Shown here: piece by piece, positions 43,724 through 51,452 of the stretch | Layout of the letters: each line of letters opens with the position of its first letter | Position numbering within the stretch: position 1 is the stretch's first letter | Assembly: GCF_009670965.2 (NCBI RefSeq) | Contig: NZ_CP073239.1 | Location: forward strand, 1,798,001-1,862,000 | DNA length: 64,000 nucleotides | Direction: 5' to 3' | Origin: Riemerella anatipestifer | Lineage (GTDB): Bacteria > Bacteroidota > Bacteroidia > Flavobacteriales > Weeksellaceae | Made by a program: the position numbers and the translations under genes | Notes under the pieces: model-generated | What the model saw: only the letters and a program-made list of their open reading frames with translations | Database searches by the model: none | Told to the model about the DNA's origin: nothing

Positions 43724-44284
43724 ATGAAAAATATTGTAGTCCTAGTTTCTGGTTCGGGGAGTAACCTCCAAAGATTGATAGAAGCAATAGAAAACAAAGA
43801 AATTAGCAACACCCAAATAAGTATGGTGGTTGCAGATAGAGATTGTTATGGTTTAGAACGGGCTCGTAACCACGGAATAGAAACTTTAATGATTAAAAGA
43901 GGAAAAAACTTTTCTTCTGAATTAAAAGAACGACTTCCTAAAGATGTGGATTTGATTGTTTTAGCGGGTTTCTTATCTATCATAAAATCACCATTAACTG
44001 AAGAGTATCAGGGTAGAATGATTAATTTACATCCCTCATTATTACCAAAATTTGGAGGTAAAGGTATGTGGGGAATGAATGTTCACGAAGCCGTATTAGA
44101 AGCAGGAGAAAAAGAAACGGGTGCTACGGTACATTTTGTAACCTCTGGAATAGACGAAGGAGATATTATCTTACAAGACAAAGTTAAAATAACTCCTAAT
44201 GATACCGCTGAAAGTATAGCTGCTAAAGTACACGAGATAGAATATAAAATCCTACCAAAAGCAGTAGAGATGCTATTGAAATAA
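43724..44284 (+). CDS. purN: Phosphoribosylglycinamide formyltransferase
   Basis: 186 residues from the ATG at 43724; a TTG at 43712 is in frame but less likely. 'VVLVSGSGSNLQRLIEA' at the N-terminus, 'LVLAGFLSIIKSPL', and the catalytic Asn-His region 'RMINLHPSLLPKFGGKGMWG' and 'TVHFVTSGIDEGDIILQ' (Asp) are all present. It transfers a formyl group from 10-formyl-THF to GAR. Immediately downstream of purM, the next-but-one step in purine synthesis. Confidence 0.95.
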   Translation: MKNIVVLVSGSGSNLQRLIEAIENKEISNTQISMVVADRDCYGLERARNHGIETLMIKRGKNFSSELKERLPKDVDLIVLAGFLSIIKSPLTEEYQGRMINLHPSLLPKFGGKGMWGMNVHEAVLEAGEKETGATVHFVTSGIDEGDIILQDKVKITPNDTAESIAAKVHEIEYKILPKAVEMLLK

Positions 44285-44286
44285 TG

Positions 44287-44316
44287 AAAAAGGCGTTACA
44301 AAACGCCTTTTTTTAG
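44287..44316. terminator. Bidirectional terminator between purN and holB
   Basis: AAAAAGGCGTT (44287-44297) pairs with AACGCCTTTTT (44302-44312); runs of T on both strands. Serves the convergent genes. Confidence 0.85.
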
Positions 44317-44319
44317 TTT

Positions 44320-45441
44320 TTAAGAACTACTTTTATGAATGTACCTTGTTAGTTTAATTCCCATATCCGTCCATAGAATTTTCGCATTGGCATTTCTGCT
44401 AAGGTGATAATCCGCATCAGAAATCTCAGAAAGGATATCCTCTATGTTTGCACCGTGGATAAAGTTAGAAAAAGCTTCCCAATTAAAATTGTTTTTCATT
44501 AGTCTTTTATAAACTAAATTTTGGACACCATAATTCTGTAACATTGCCAAACGAAACATCTCGGTACAGTATTCTAAGAAGTTTTTTTGTTTTTCTCTGT
44601 TCCATTCGGAGATATTTTTAGCCCAAATAATAAGGTCTTTTAATACTTTAGGATTTTTCTTCGCTTGGAAAGCTAATCTTACCCATTGTATAAAATAGTC
44701 TTCATACTCCTCGTCAGAATTTTCTGCAGTAATGAGCTTTAAGGCGGTGTTATAGTTGCCTTGAGCTTGGTGTAGGACTTCTTTAATTTTATCTTCGTCA
44801 GAGGTAAGATGTCTAATGCCTTCCTTTAAATCTTGTTCTTCAATCCTAGGAACCTGAATGATTTGGCAACGAGAAAGTATTGTCTGAAGCATCACCTCCG
44901 AAGAGTTAGCTGTAAGGATAATAATAGTTTTTTCAGGCGGTTCTTCTAGAAATTTAAGGAATTTGTTTGCTGCGTCTTCACGCATTTTATCGGCATTCCA
45001 AATAATGAGTATCTTGGTACCACCTTCAAAACTTTTGAGGCTAAACTTTTCGCTTTTATCTAGAATTTCATCTACAGAAATATAGAGTTGTTTGTTTTCA
45101 GCATTTAGTTGGTTTACCCAGTCGTGATGTTCGGAGTAAGGGTTTTTAAGCATCATCTCCCGCCAAGTATCAAAGAAAAAACTACTTACAGATTTCCCCT
45201 TATCATCTCTAAACACAGGAAAACTAAAATGAACATCTAAATGATTAAGATGCTCCACTTTGGTAGCGGACTTTTGGTTTTCTCGTTTTAAGATTTCTTG
45301 GGCGTAGGCTAGAGCTAGAGCTAAAGTCCCGTAGCCACTTTCTCCCAAAAATAATTGAGCATGGCTTACTCTATTATTATCAATGCTTTCTAGTAGAGTT
45401 TGCTTAATTTTATTTTGACCAATAACCGCTTCCCAATTCAT
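44320..45441 (-). CDS. holB: DNA polymerase III delta' subunit
   Basis: 373 residues. Starts 'MNWEAVIGQNKIKQTLLESIDNNRVSHAQLFLGESGYGTLALALAYA', the clamp-loader AAA+ beginning of DnaX/HolB; the P-loop is degenerate (GESGYGTL, no Lys), as allowed for the non-ATPase delta'. 'KILIIWNADKMREDAANKFLKFLEEPP' and 'LQTILSRCQIIQVPRI' are the sensor-I and SRC-arginine-finger region. It helps load the beta clamp. Its ATG follows a TATCTTTG box by 4 nt, so the mRNA is predicted leaderless. Confidence 0.9.
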   Translation of the reverse strand: MNWEAVIGQNKIKQTLLESIDNNRVSHAQLFLGESGYGTLALALAYAQEILKRENQKSATKVEHLNHLDVHFSFPVFRDDKGKSVSSFFFDTWREMMLKNPYSEHHDWVNQLNAENKQLYISVDEILDKSEKFSLKSFEGGTKILIIWNADKMREDAANKFLKFLEEPPEKTIIILTANSSEVMLQTILSRCQIIQVPRIEEQDLKEGIRHLTSDEDKIKEVLHQAQGNYNTALKLITAENSDEEYEDYFIQWVRLAFQAKKNPKVLKDLIIWAKNISEWNREKQKNFLEYCTEMFRLAMLQNYGVQNLVYKRLMKNNFNWEAFSNFIHGANIEDILSEISDADYHLSRNANAKILWTDMGIKLTRYIHKSSS

Positions 45442-45445
45442 GTTC

Positions 45446-45475
45446 CAAAGATACTAAAATCTCTCTATTTTCCAA
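45446..45475 (-). promoter_or_regulatory. Consensus promoter for holB, leaderless
   Basis: On the minus strand TTG (45475-45473), 19-bp spacer, TATCTTTG (45453-45446), then GAAC and the ATG at 45441. Full consensus with the box 4 nt from the start codon. Confidence 0.8.
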
Positions 45476-45582
45476 TTTTTTTAGGTTCTGTAACGCCTTA
45501 ACAAACTTTAACGCCTTTTAAATTTTCTCATTTCATTTATAATTAGGATATTTGCGTTCTGATTAAGATATTTATATAGATA

Positions 45583-46854
45583 ATGAAGAAAATCATTAAC
45601 GCATCGTTCATCATTTTTGCAGGATTATTGTCTGCACAGAATATAGGTAATTCGCCCTATGCTGCCTTTGGAATAGGAGATACTAAATATGATAATACTG
45701 CGGAAATAAGTGCTATGGCAGGGATTTCTACGGCTTATGTTTGGGACTTTAACAATAGTTTTAACTTTAGCAACCCAGCCGCAAATACCAATTTTGGTTT
45801 AACGGCTTTTAAAGTACAGGTAAATAATGACAATCAGTACCTCAAGTCTAACTATAACAATCTAGATGTTACTAAGCATTCTTCTTATTTATCCAACATC
45901 TCTATAGCATTTCCACTTTCGGAGAAGGTTAAGTTTGGTTTAGGCTATCAGCCTTACAGCTCTAAGCGTTATGATATTCTTTCTCAAACCACAGTGAATG
46001 GAAGTGTAACACAGGCTAATTCTTTCACAGGAGAAGGTACGCTCAATACCATTCAGTCTGCCATAGGGTATCAGATTACGCCGTCTTTCTCTTTAGGTTT
46101 AAGAAGTAATTTCTATTTTGGGAAGATTATAGATAGAGAAGAAGTGGCTATCTCTGGAGCAGAGCTCATCAACGGTTTTGAAACTTCTAGAAAGATAAAA
46201 AGTTGGAACTTTACTTTAGGTTCTGTATATCAAAAGAAATTACCTAAAGACAAAAAAATGACGATAGGGGCTACCTACACCTTCGGAAATATGGGAACTA
46301 TAGATGCTTCTTACCTCAATAGTACCTATTACTACTATGGTAAAGAAAAGGTGGACGAAACGGTGATTTCTAAGGAAAGCTATAAGGAGAACGATATTAT
46401 CCCACAAAGAGCCTCATTAGGGCTTGGTCTAGGGCATGATGCTAAGTGGTTTATTTCAGCTCAAATGGATTATACCAAAGGTGGAGCAGTAAAGTTTTCG
46501 GGAGCTCCTGCTACGTTTAAAGATGCTTACCGTATAGCAGTGGGAGGGTGGTATCTACCGAACCATAACGATTTTAGAAACTATTTTTCTAGAGTTATCT
46601 ACCGTTATGGAGCTTACTATGAAAAAGGCAATCTTAACATCAATAATACCAATATCAATGAGTATGGTATCAGCCTTGGAGGGACATTTCCGTTCCAAAA
46701 TTCTAATGTAATGAGAATGAACGGAATTGATTTAGGAATTGATTTAGGTAAGAGAGGGGCTTTGAGCAATAATCTTATCTCTGAAAGATTTATCAACTTC
46801 AAAATAGGGCTTAATTTTGCCGATAAATGGTTTAACAAACGCCAGTACGACTAA
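45583..46854 (+). CDS. Outer-membrane beta-barrel protein upstream of lptC
   Basis: 423 residues. Signal peptide about 1-18 (IIFAGLLSAQN). The early segment 'NSPYAAFGIGD...ISAMAGISTAYVWDFNNSFNFSNPAANTNFGLTAFKV' resembles the OmpP1/FadL/PorV-like start, and the rest alternates polar and aromatic strand residues with barrel hairpins. Family not identified with certainty. It is 18 bp upstream of lptC on the same strand, and this pairing recurs in flavobacteria as I remember it. A transport or structural role is inferred only. Confidence 0.7.
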   Translation: MKKIINASFIIFAGLLSAQNIGNSPYAAFGIGDTKYDNTAEISAMAGISTAYVWDFNNSFNFSNPAANTNFGLTAFKVQVNNDNQYLKSNYNNLDVTKHSSYLSNISIAFPLSEKVKFGLGYQPYSSKRYDILSQTTVNGSVTQANSFTGEGTLNTIQSAIGYQITPSFSLGLRSNFYFGKIIDREEVAISGAELINGFETSRKIKSWNFTLGSVYQKKLPKDKKMTIGATYTFGNMGTIDASYLNSTYYYYGKEKVDETVISKESYKENDIIPQRASLGLGLGHDAKWFISAQMDYTKGGAVKFSGAPATFKDAYRIAVGGWYLPNHNDFRNYFSRVIYRYGAYYEKGNLNINNTNINEYGISLGGTFPFQNSNVMRMNGIDLGIDLGKRGALSNNLISERFINFKIGLNFADKWFNKRQYD

Positions 46855-46872
46855 TATTGGAGTTGGCTATCA

Positions 46873-47466
46873 ATGAAACAAGCAATAGCTAAAATATTAA
46901 CTAAAAGTATAGCTACCCTATCTGTGGGGGCTATATTTTTTGTTTTAACCTCTTGTGAGGAAGACCTTACCAAGTACAATCAAAATAAACCGACCAACTT
47001 TGCTTCTAGGATTATTTATAACGCAGATATTGTGCAAAGAGACTCTGGAGCGATAAAAGTTAGGTTTAAAGCTCCTCTTTTAGAAGAGTACGAGTTTATA
47101 GACACGCCTTATGTGGAAATTAAGAAAGGGCTTTACCTAGAGTTTTATGATAAAAAGAAGCCTAAAGTACCAGGTAAACTATGGGCAAACTATGCCAAAA
47201 TAATACAAAAAAAGGACTTCTACGAAGCCAAGGGTAATGTAAAAGTCATCAATAACGAGGGACAAACATTTGTAATGCAGTCTATCTATTGGGACAAAAA
47301 GAATAATAAAATGTACACCAAAGACACTGTATTTATTACCGATAAAGACGGGAATACCTTTGTGGCTTCTGGAGGAATGAATGCCAAAGACGACTTCTCT
47401 GAATATGTTTTGTATAACAATTCTGGAAACTTTAGCGCTAAGGCAATCCCTGAAATGGGGAAATAA
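46873..47466 (+). CDS. lptC: LptC-like lipopolysaccharide-export protein
   Basis: 197 residues. Short membrane/signal segment with lipobox-like LTSC (Cys28). The body fits the LptC/OstA jelly roll: 'IIYNADIVQRDSGAIKVRFKAPL', 'LWANYAKIIQKKDFYEAKGNVKVINNEGQTFVMQSIYWDKKNNKMYT'. LptC bridges the inner-membrane LptB2FG and periplasmic LptA in LPS transport. It is tethered as a lipoprotein rather than by the E. coli-type N-terminal helix, if the lipobox is used. Last gene of a two-gene unit. Confidence 0.85.
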   Translation: MKQAIAKILTKSIATLSVGAIFFVLTSCEEDLTKYNQNKPTNFASRIIYNADIVQRDSGAIKVRFKAPLLEEYEFIDTPYVEIKKGLYLEFYDKKKPKVPGKLWANYAKIIQKKDFYEAKGNVKVINNEGQTFVMQSIYWDKKNNKMYTKDTVFITDKDGNTFVASGGMNAKDDFSEYVLYNNSGNFSAKAIPEMGK

Positions 47467-47494
47467 GCTTAATATTTATTTAATATATTAAGCT
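47466..47494. terminator. AT-rich hairpin between convergent lptC and T9SS cargo gene
   Basis: AGCTTAATAT (47466-47475) pairs with ATATTAAGCT (47485-47494). A weak T-run follows on the plus strand. Confidence 0.4.
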
Positions 47495-47501
47495 GATATC
47501 T

Positions 47502-48908
47502 TTACTTTTTCAGAATTTTTTTATTTACCAGTTCCCCATCTTGAAATTGAATCTGAATCATATAAGCTCCTTTGCTTAAGTCGGAAACATCGTTATTATC
47601 ACTATTTAATTTCTTAAGAAATCTTCCGTCTATGGAAAATAAATTAATAGATTGGACTTTTCTATCTGATATATAATTAAGTTTTGTAGATACTGGATTT
47701 TCAACGAAGAAATTTTCGGGTCTTGATTTTTCAACAGTTGATAAAGATGCTACAGTATTGTACTTTGCGACAAATTTTTTGCTATTATTTACATCTGAAA
47801 AACTACCTGAAACCAAAATGTTATTAGGATTTACAACCATACTTTCAATAAATTTTAAATTAAGATTAGGCTCTACATAATAACTAAATTTTGAAGATAA
47901 CTTACCTAGCTGATTAACTGCAGAAATAAATAAACTTTTTAGTTCATTATTATTATCAACTTCAGCACCTCCAATGTAATATAAATCTCCCACTTTATTA
48001 ATAGTTGTTATAAGTATTGGATGAGATACGAAATCAAAAACAAAATTATTATCAAAATTCCCATCTGAATTAATTTTATATAAAACTCCATCATTTGAAC
48101 CTGCAGAAAAAATGATATTATCATCATTATCTAAATACGCCTGAAATATACTGTCAAAATTTCTAGAAGTAGTTATATTTAGAATCCCACTAATGCCAAA
48201 ATTGGTTAATGGTTGTCCATTGTTATCAAATTTTTGAATGGAATATTGATTGTTTGAAACACCTTTCAATCCAACAATATTTTTAGAAGAGTCTATAAAA
48301 ATCTGATCTGCTATTGTCGAAGCAGAACCATTTAAACCAAAAGAAGAATCAATTGTTCCATCAGAATTTAGTCTAAATATTTTATTATCAGGAATACTTG
48401 TATAAACTATTATTTTATCTCCTTGTATCAAAAGATTTTGATTATCAAAGGTTGAGTTCGTCCCACTCCCCATCAAAGTAGTTTTACCATTATTCCCAAA
48501 TGTTAGATCAACTTGCCCTGTAGGTAAAATCCTCATGATTTTAGTATCGATAACACCTCCTGCAACAATTAATTTACCATCATTTTGCAGTCTCATCGCC
48601 AAACCATTATCAGCTACATTATAGCCTAAATTTATTTCACCATTGACTCCAAAGGAAGTATCAATATTTCCGTTAGGAGTTAACTTTGTTATTATATCTT
48701 CCTCTTTATTCGTTACTGAATTTGTTCTTTGTCTGATAAAATACAAACTCCCATCATCTAATTGTAATAACTTAGAGTTATCCCATTGTTTAGAAGATTC
48801 ATTTTGAGTATAAATTCCGTTAATAGCAAAAGTGCCATCCAATGAAGATATTTGTGAAAAAGCAATATTAGAGGAGATTAAAGTAAGAAAAAATATTTTC
48901 TTTATCAT
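47502..48908 (-). CDS. Secreted delta-60-repeat protein with T9SS C-terminal domain
   Basis: 468 residues. Signal peptide about 1-18. Several delta-60 repeats (TIGR02608-like): 'TKLTPNGNIDTSFGVNGEI', 'MRILPTGQVDLTFGNNGKT', 'FRLNSDGTIDSSFGLNGSA', then further shorter ones, giving a beta-propeller-like body. The last about 75 residues ('FFVENPVSTKLNYI...NLFSIDGRFLKKL...SKGAYMIQIQFQDGELVNKKILKK') are a type A T9SS sorting domain. Export should therefore use the type IX system whose PorU and PorV are encoded at 53-58 kb. The substrate of the protein is unknown. Confidence 0.85.
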   Translation of the reverse strand: MIKKIFFLTLISSNIAFSQISSLDGTFAINGIYTQNESSKQWDNSKLLQLDDGSLYFIRQRTNSVTNKEEDIITKLTPNGNIDTSFGVNGEINLGYNVADNGLAMRLQNDGKLIVAGGVIDTKIMRILPTGQVDLTFGNNGKTTLMGSGTNSTFDNQNLLIQGDKIIVYTSIPDNKIFRLNSDGTIDSSFGLNGSASTIADQIFIDSSKNIVGLKGVSNNQYSIQKFDNNGQPLTNFGISGILNITTSRNFDSIFQAYLDNDDNIIFSAGSNDGVLYKINSDGNFDNNFVFDFVSHPILITTINKVGDLYYIGGAEVDNNNELKSLFISAVNQLGKLSSKFSYYVEPNLNLKFIESMVVNPNNILVSGSFSDVNNSKKFVAKYNTVASLSTVEKSRPENFFVENPVSTKLNYISDRKVQSINLFSIDGRFLKKLNSDNNDVSDLSKGAYMIQIQFQDGELVNKKILKK

Positions 48909-48938
48909 AATTTATTTCTTTAAGTTAATATAAAAAGT

Positions 48939-49059
48939 CAATAGTGTCCTAAATATTTAAGTAATTGATTAACAATGAAATTACCTATGTTAAAAATATA
49001 TAATATGTTAAATATCAATATTTTAAGTATGTGTTAAAAATTTATTTAGGACGCTATTG
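48939..49059. mobile_element. MITE-like 121-bp element (near-perfect terminal inverted repeats)
   Basis: CAATAGTGTCCTAAATA (48939-48955) and TATTTAGGACGCTATTG (49043-49059) are inverted repeats of 17 bp with one mismatch, enclosing very AT-rich non-coding DNA. No target duplication is obvious. It has the size and form of a miniature inverted-repeat element or an IS remnant. It could also be a long-range regulatory hairpin between two reverse-strand genes. Confidence 0.45.
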
Positions 49060-49098
49060 TGAAAATAGTAATAGCTAAGTAAGGCTGATATTATAGAG

Positions 49099-49488
49099 TT
49101 ATAACTGTTCTATCTTATCCGTTAAGTTATTGATGAAGTTTTGAAGTGGCTTCTCTACCATCATTTTGATAAAAGGATTAAATTTTCCTTCAAATAAAAG
49201 CTGAACTTCTGTTTGGTTTTCGTTAATAGCGTTCATCATTCCTGTAAGACCAAAGTCTAAGCTAGAACTAGCAGACTTTAATACTACTTTTTCGCCTTCT
49301 TTTACTTCGTCTATTTTAAGGGCGATTTCTGGCATACCCTTAAGTCCGAACTTAAAACCATCAGCTACGGTTTCAAATTTTTGTAGTCCTTCAGGCATCA
49401 GTTCTTTGTAATCTTCTGGGCGTTTTAACATTTCAGATAACTGTTTTGCTGATTTATTTACGATAATTTTTCTTCCTTCTAAATTCAT
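49099..49488 (-). CDS. SRPBCC-like small protein
   Basis: 129 residues; no signal peptide. 'MNLEGRKIIVNKSAKQLSEMLKRPEDYKELMPEGLQKFE', then repeating strands ending with a helix ('PFIKMMVEKPLQNFINNLTDKIEQL'), matches the SRPBCC/START-like helix-grip fold found in conserved flavobacterial proteins of this size. The ligand is unknown. Divergent from the NUDIX gene, with which it shares a 34-bp intergenic region. Confidence 0.7.
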   Translation of the reverse strand: MNLEGRKIIVNKSAKQLSEMLKRPEDYKELMPEGLQKFETVADGFKFGLKGMPEIALKIDEVKEGEKVVLKSASSSLDFGLTGMMNAINENQTEVQLLFEGKFNPFIKMMVEKPLQNFINNLTDKIEQL

Positions 49489-49492
49489 TTCT

Positions 49493-49500
49493 TATTTTTG
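49493..49500 (+). promoter_or_regulatory. -7 promoter box for NUDIX gene
   Basis: TATTTTTG, 22 nt before the ATG at 49523. On the other strand TACATTTG (49527-49520) could serve the SRPBCC gene; the two overlap in a small divergent region. Confidence 0.45.
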
Positions 49501-49522
49501 TTAAATTATTAAACTTCCGCAA

Positions 49523-50134
49523 ATGTATAAAGTTTTTATCAATGAAAAAAGATTAATCATCAGTAATCAACCCGAAAGTACGGAGCATAACATAATATTT
49601 ACTGATGAGAAAAATATAGAAGAAGGGATAGAGCTACTAGAAAAAACTTCTACAAGAGAGGTTTGTGTTTACGCTTCTAATGTAGACGAATTGTGGAAGT
49701 GCTTTAAATCTTTATTTCATATTGTAGAAGCGGCAGGAGGTTTGGTAGTAAATAAAGAGGATAAAATTTTATTTATACACAGGCTAGGGAAGTGGGATTT
49801 GCCTAAAGGTAAACTAGAGAAAGGCGAGGGTGTAAAAGAAGCTGCTGTAAGAGAGGTAGAAGAAGAAACAGGGATTACAGATTTAGAGCTGTTAGATTTC
49901 TTACAAGAAACTTATCACATTTATACCGAAAAAAAGAAAAGAATACTCAAGAAAACCTATTGGTTTACGATGAAATACAACGGCTCTGAAGTGCCTTCTC
50001 CACAGATAGAAGAAGGTATAAGCAAAGTAGAGTGGAAGTCGCATAAGGAAATACAAGAGCGTATTTATCCTCAAACATTTAAGAATATACAACTACTAAT
50101 CAATCTTTATTTTAGATTAAATAATATCGTCTAA
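49523..50134 (+). CDS. NUDIX hydrolase with an N-terminal extension
   Basis: 203 residues. Complete Nudix box G96x5E102x7R110E-V-x-E114E115-x-G117-I. The first 70 residues (MYKVFINEKRLIISNQPESTEHNII) form an extra domain that many Bacteroidota NUDIX proteins of about 200 residues carry. The substrate is unknown; it may be diadenosine polyphosphates or nucleotide sugars. Its 3' end overlaps the 3' end of murF (on the other strand) by 18 bp. Confidence 0.88.
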   Translation: MYKVFINEKRLIISNQPESTEHNIIFTDEKNIEEGIELLEKTSTREVCVYASNVDELWKCFKSLFHIVEAAGGLVVNKEDKILFIHRLGKWDLPKGKLEKGEGVKEAAVREVEEETGITDLELLDFLQETYHIYTEKKKRILKKTYWFTMKYNGSEVPSPQIEEGISKVEWKSHKEIQERIYPQTFKNIQLLINLYFRLNNIV

Positions 50135-51391
50135 TATTTTCTCTAGAGCAATACCTCTTGAGCCTTTTAGTAGAATGTTTTTGGTAGTTAGCGGTTGGGT
50201 TTTAAGATATTCGGAGAGTTGTTGAGTGTTAAGAAATGCTGTACCTTGTGTATTTACACTAGAGAAATGTTTCCCAACAGTAATGATTTCATCAAAATTA
50301 AGAGACTGTGCTTTTTGAAGAATAGTTCTGTGTTCTTCCTCAGAAGCATCGCCTAGTTCTAGCATATCCCCAATGATTACGGTTTTACTGCCATTAAACA
50401 AAGCAAAATTCTCTAAAGAAACTGCCATACTACTAGGGTTAGCATTGTAAGTGTCTAACACCAAGGTTTTATCTCCTTTTTGCATAATTTGAGAACGCAT
50501 ATTGGTAGGCGTGTACTTTTGTATGGCTTCTTTAATAAGGTTTTTATCAATGCCAAAATGTAGTCCTAGACTTACAGCTGCTGATATGTTGGTAAAGTTA
50601 TAAGCTCCTGTAAGTTGCGAAATCATTTTTTCGCCTTCAAAAATAAGTCCCACTCTTTGATTATCATAGAATAATTGGAAATCATAGTCAGATTGAGGTG
50701 TTCCAAAACAAATGATTTTAGAGTAGTCTTTTGTTTTTTCTACCTGTATGGTATCGTTGGCATTAACTAAGATTTGTTTATTTTCTTTTTTAAGATAATC
50801 ATATAATTCTGATTTTCCTTTGATAACACCTTCTACACCTCCGAATCCTTCAAGATGTGCCTTTCCAAAATTGGTAACATAGCCATAGTCAGGCTGAGCT
50901 ATTTGACATAAAAGTTCAATTTCTTTCTGATGATTAGCACCCATTTCTACCACTGCAATTTCGTGCTCTGGCTTTATAGAAAGTAGAGTAAGAGGAACGC
51001 CTATATGGTTATTAAGATTGCCCTTAGTGAATTGTACATTGTATTTCTTGGATAATACCGCAGCTATGAGTTCTTTAGAAGTGGTTTTTCCATTACTTCC
51101 TGTAAGAGCAATAATAGGAATGTTAAGTGTATTTCTATGAAAGATAGATAACTCTTGTAAAAATTTTAAAGTAGAAGGAACATAAAAAATATTTTTACCG
51201 ATATTTTCGTACTCCTTTTGTTCTACTATTACGGCTAAGGCTCCTTTGTTAATAGCATCTTCTGCTAATGTTGCTGCATTGAAATTCTCGCCAGAAAAAG
51301 CAAAAAATAAATCACCTTCAGCAATAGTTCTACTATCAATGGAAACTTTATTGCTTTTTAAATATGTTGGATAAAACTGTTCTACATTCAT
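50117..51391 (-). CDS. murF: UDP-N-acetylmuramoyl-tripeptide--D-alanyl-D-alanine ligase
   Basis: 424 residues from the ATG at 51391. The frame can be read to 51418 but that part is promoter and terminator sequence. Mur-ligase ATP-binding GSNGKTT at 98-104, 'EMGANHQKEIELL' and 'DTYNANPSSMAVSLENF' are MurF features. It adds D-Ala-D-Ala to the UDP-muramoyl tripeptide in the cytoplasm. The -7 box TATTTTTG stops 4 nt before the ATG, predicting a leaderless mRNA, and overlaps the T-tail of the gldJ terminator. Confidence 0.94.
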   Translation of the reverse strand: MNVEQFYPTYLKSNKVSIDSRTIAEGDLFFAFSGENFNAATLAEDAINKGALAVIVEQKEYENIGKNIFYVPSTLKFLQELSIFHRNTLNIPIIALTGSNGKTTSKELIAAVLSKKYNVQFTKGNLNNHIGVPLTLLSIKPEHEIAVVEMGANHQKEIELLCQIAQPDYGYVTNFGKAHLEGFGGVEGVIKGKSELYDYLKKENKQILVNANDTIQVEKTKDYSKIICFGTPQSDYDFQLFYDNQRVGLIFEGEKMISQLTGAYNFTNISAAVSLGLHFGIDKNLIKEAIQKYTPTNMRSQIMQKGDKTLVLDTYNANPSSMAVSLENFALFNGSKTVIIGDMLELGDASEEEHRTILQKAQSLNFDEIITVGKHFSSVNTQGTAFLNTQQLSEYLKTQPLTTKNILLKGSRGIALEKILDDII

Positions 51392-51395
51392 AGCC

Positions 51396-51403
51396 CAAAA
51401 ATA
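51396..51403 (-). promoter_or_regulatory. -7 promoter box for murF, leaderless
   Basis: TATTTTTG on the minus strand (51403-51396), followed by GGCT and the ATG at 51391. It merges with the T-run of the gldJ terminator. Confidence 0.6.
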
Positions 51404-51435
51404 AAAAAACCTTTCCAATAAAGAAAGGTTTTTTT
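51403..51435 (-). terminator. Terminator after gldJ
   Basis: AAAAAAACCTTTC (51403-51415) pairs with GAAAGGTTTTTTT (51423-51435); T-run on the minus strand leading into the murF promoter. Confidence 0.85.
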
Positions 51436-51452
51436 AGAGTTTAGGAAGTTGT

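Noticed and set aside
45583-46854. Calling the lptC-upstream outer-membrane protein a PorV or FadL
   Set aside because: The start resembles the family, but the key PorV hallmark (as at 57212) is not present; kept as a barrel protein of unknown type.
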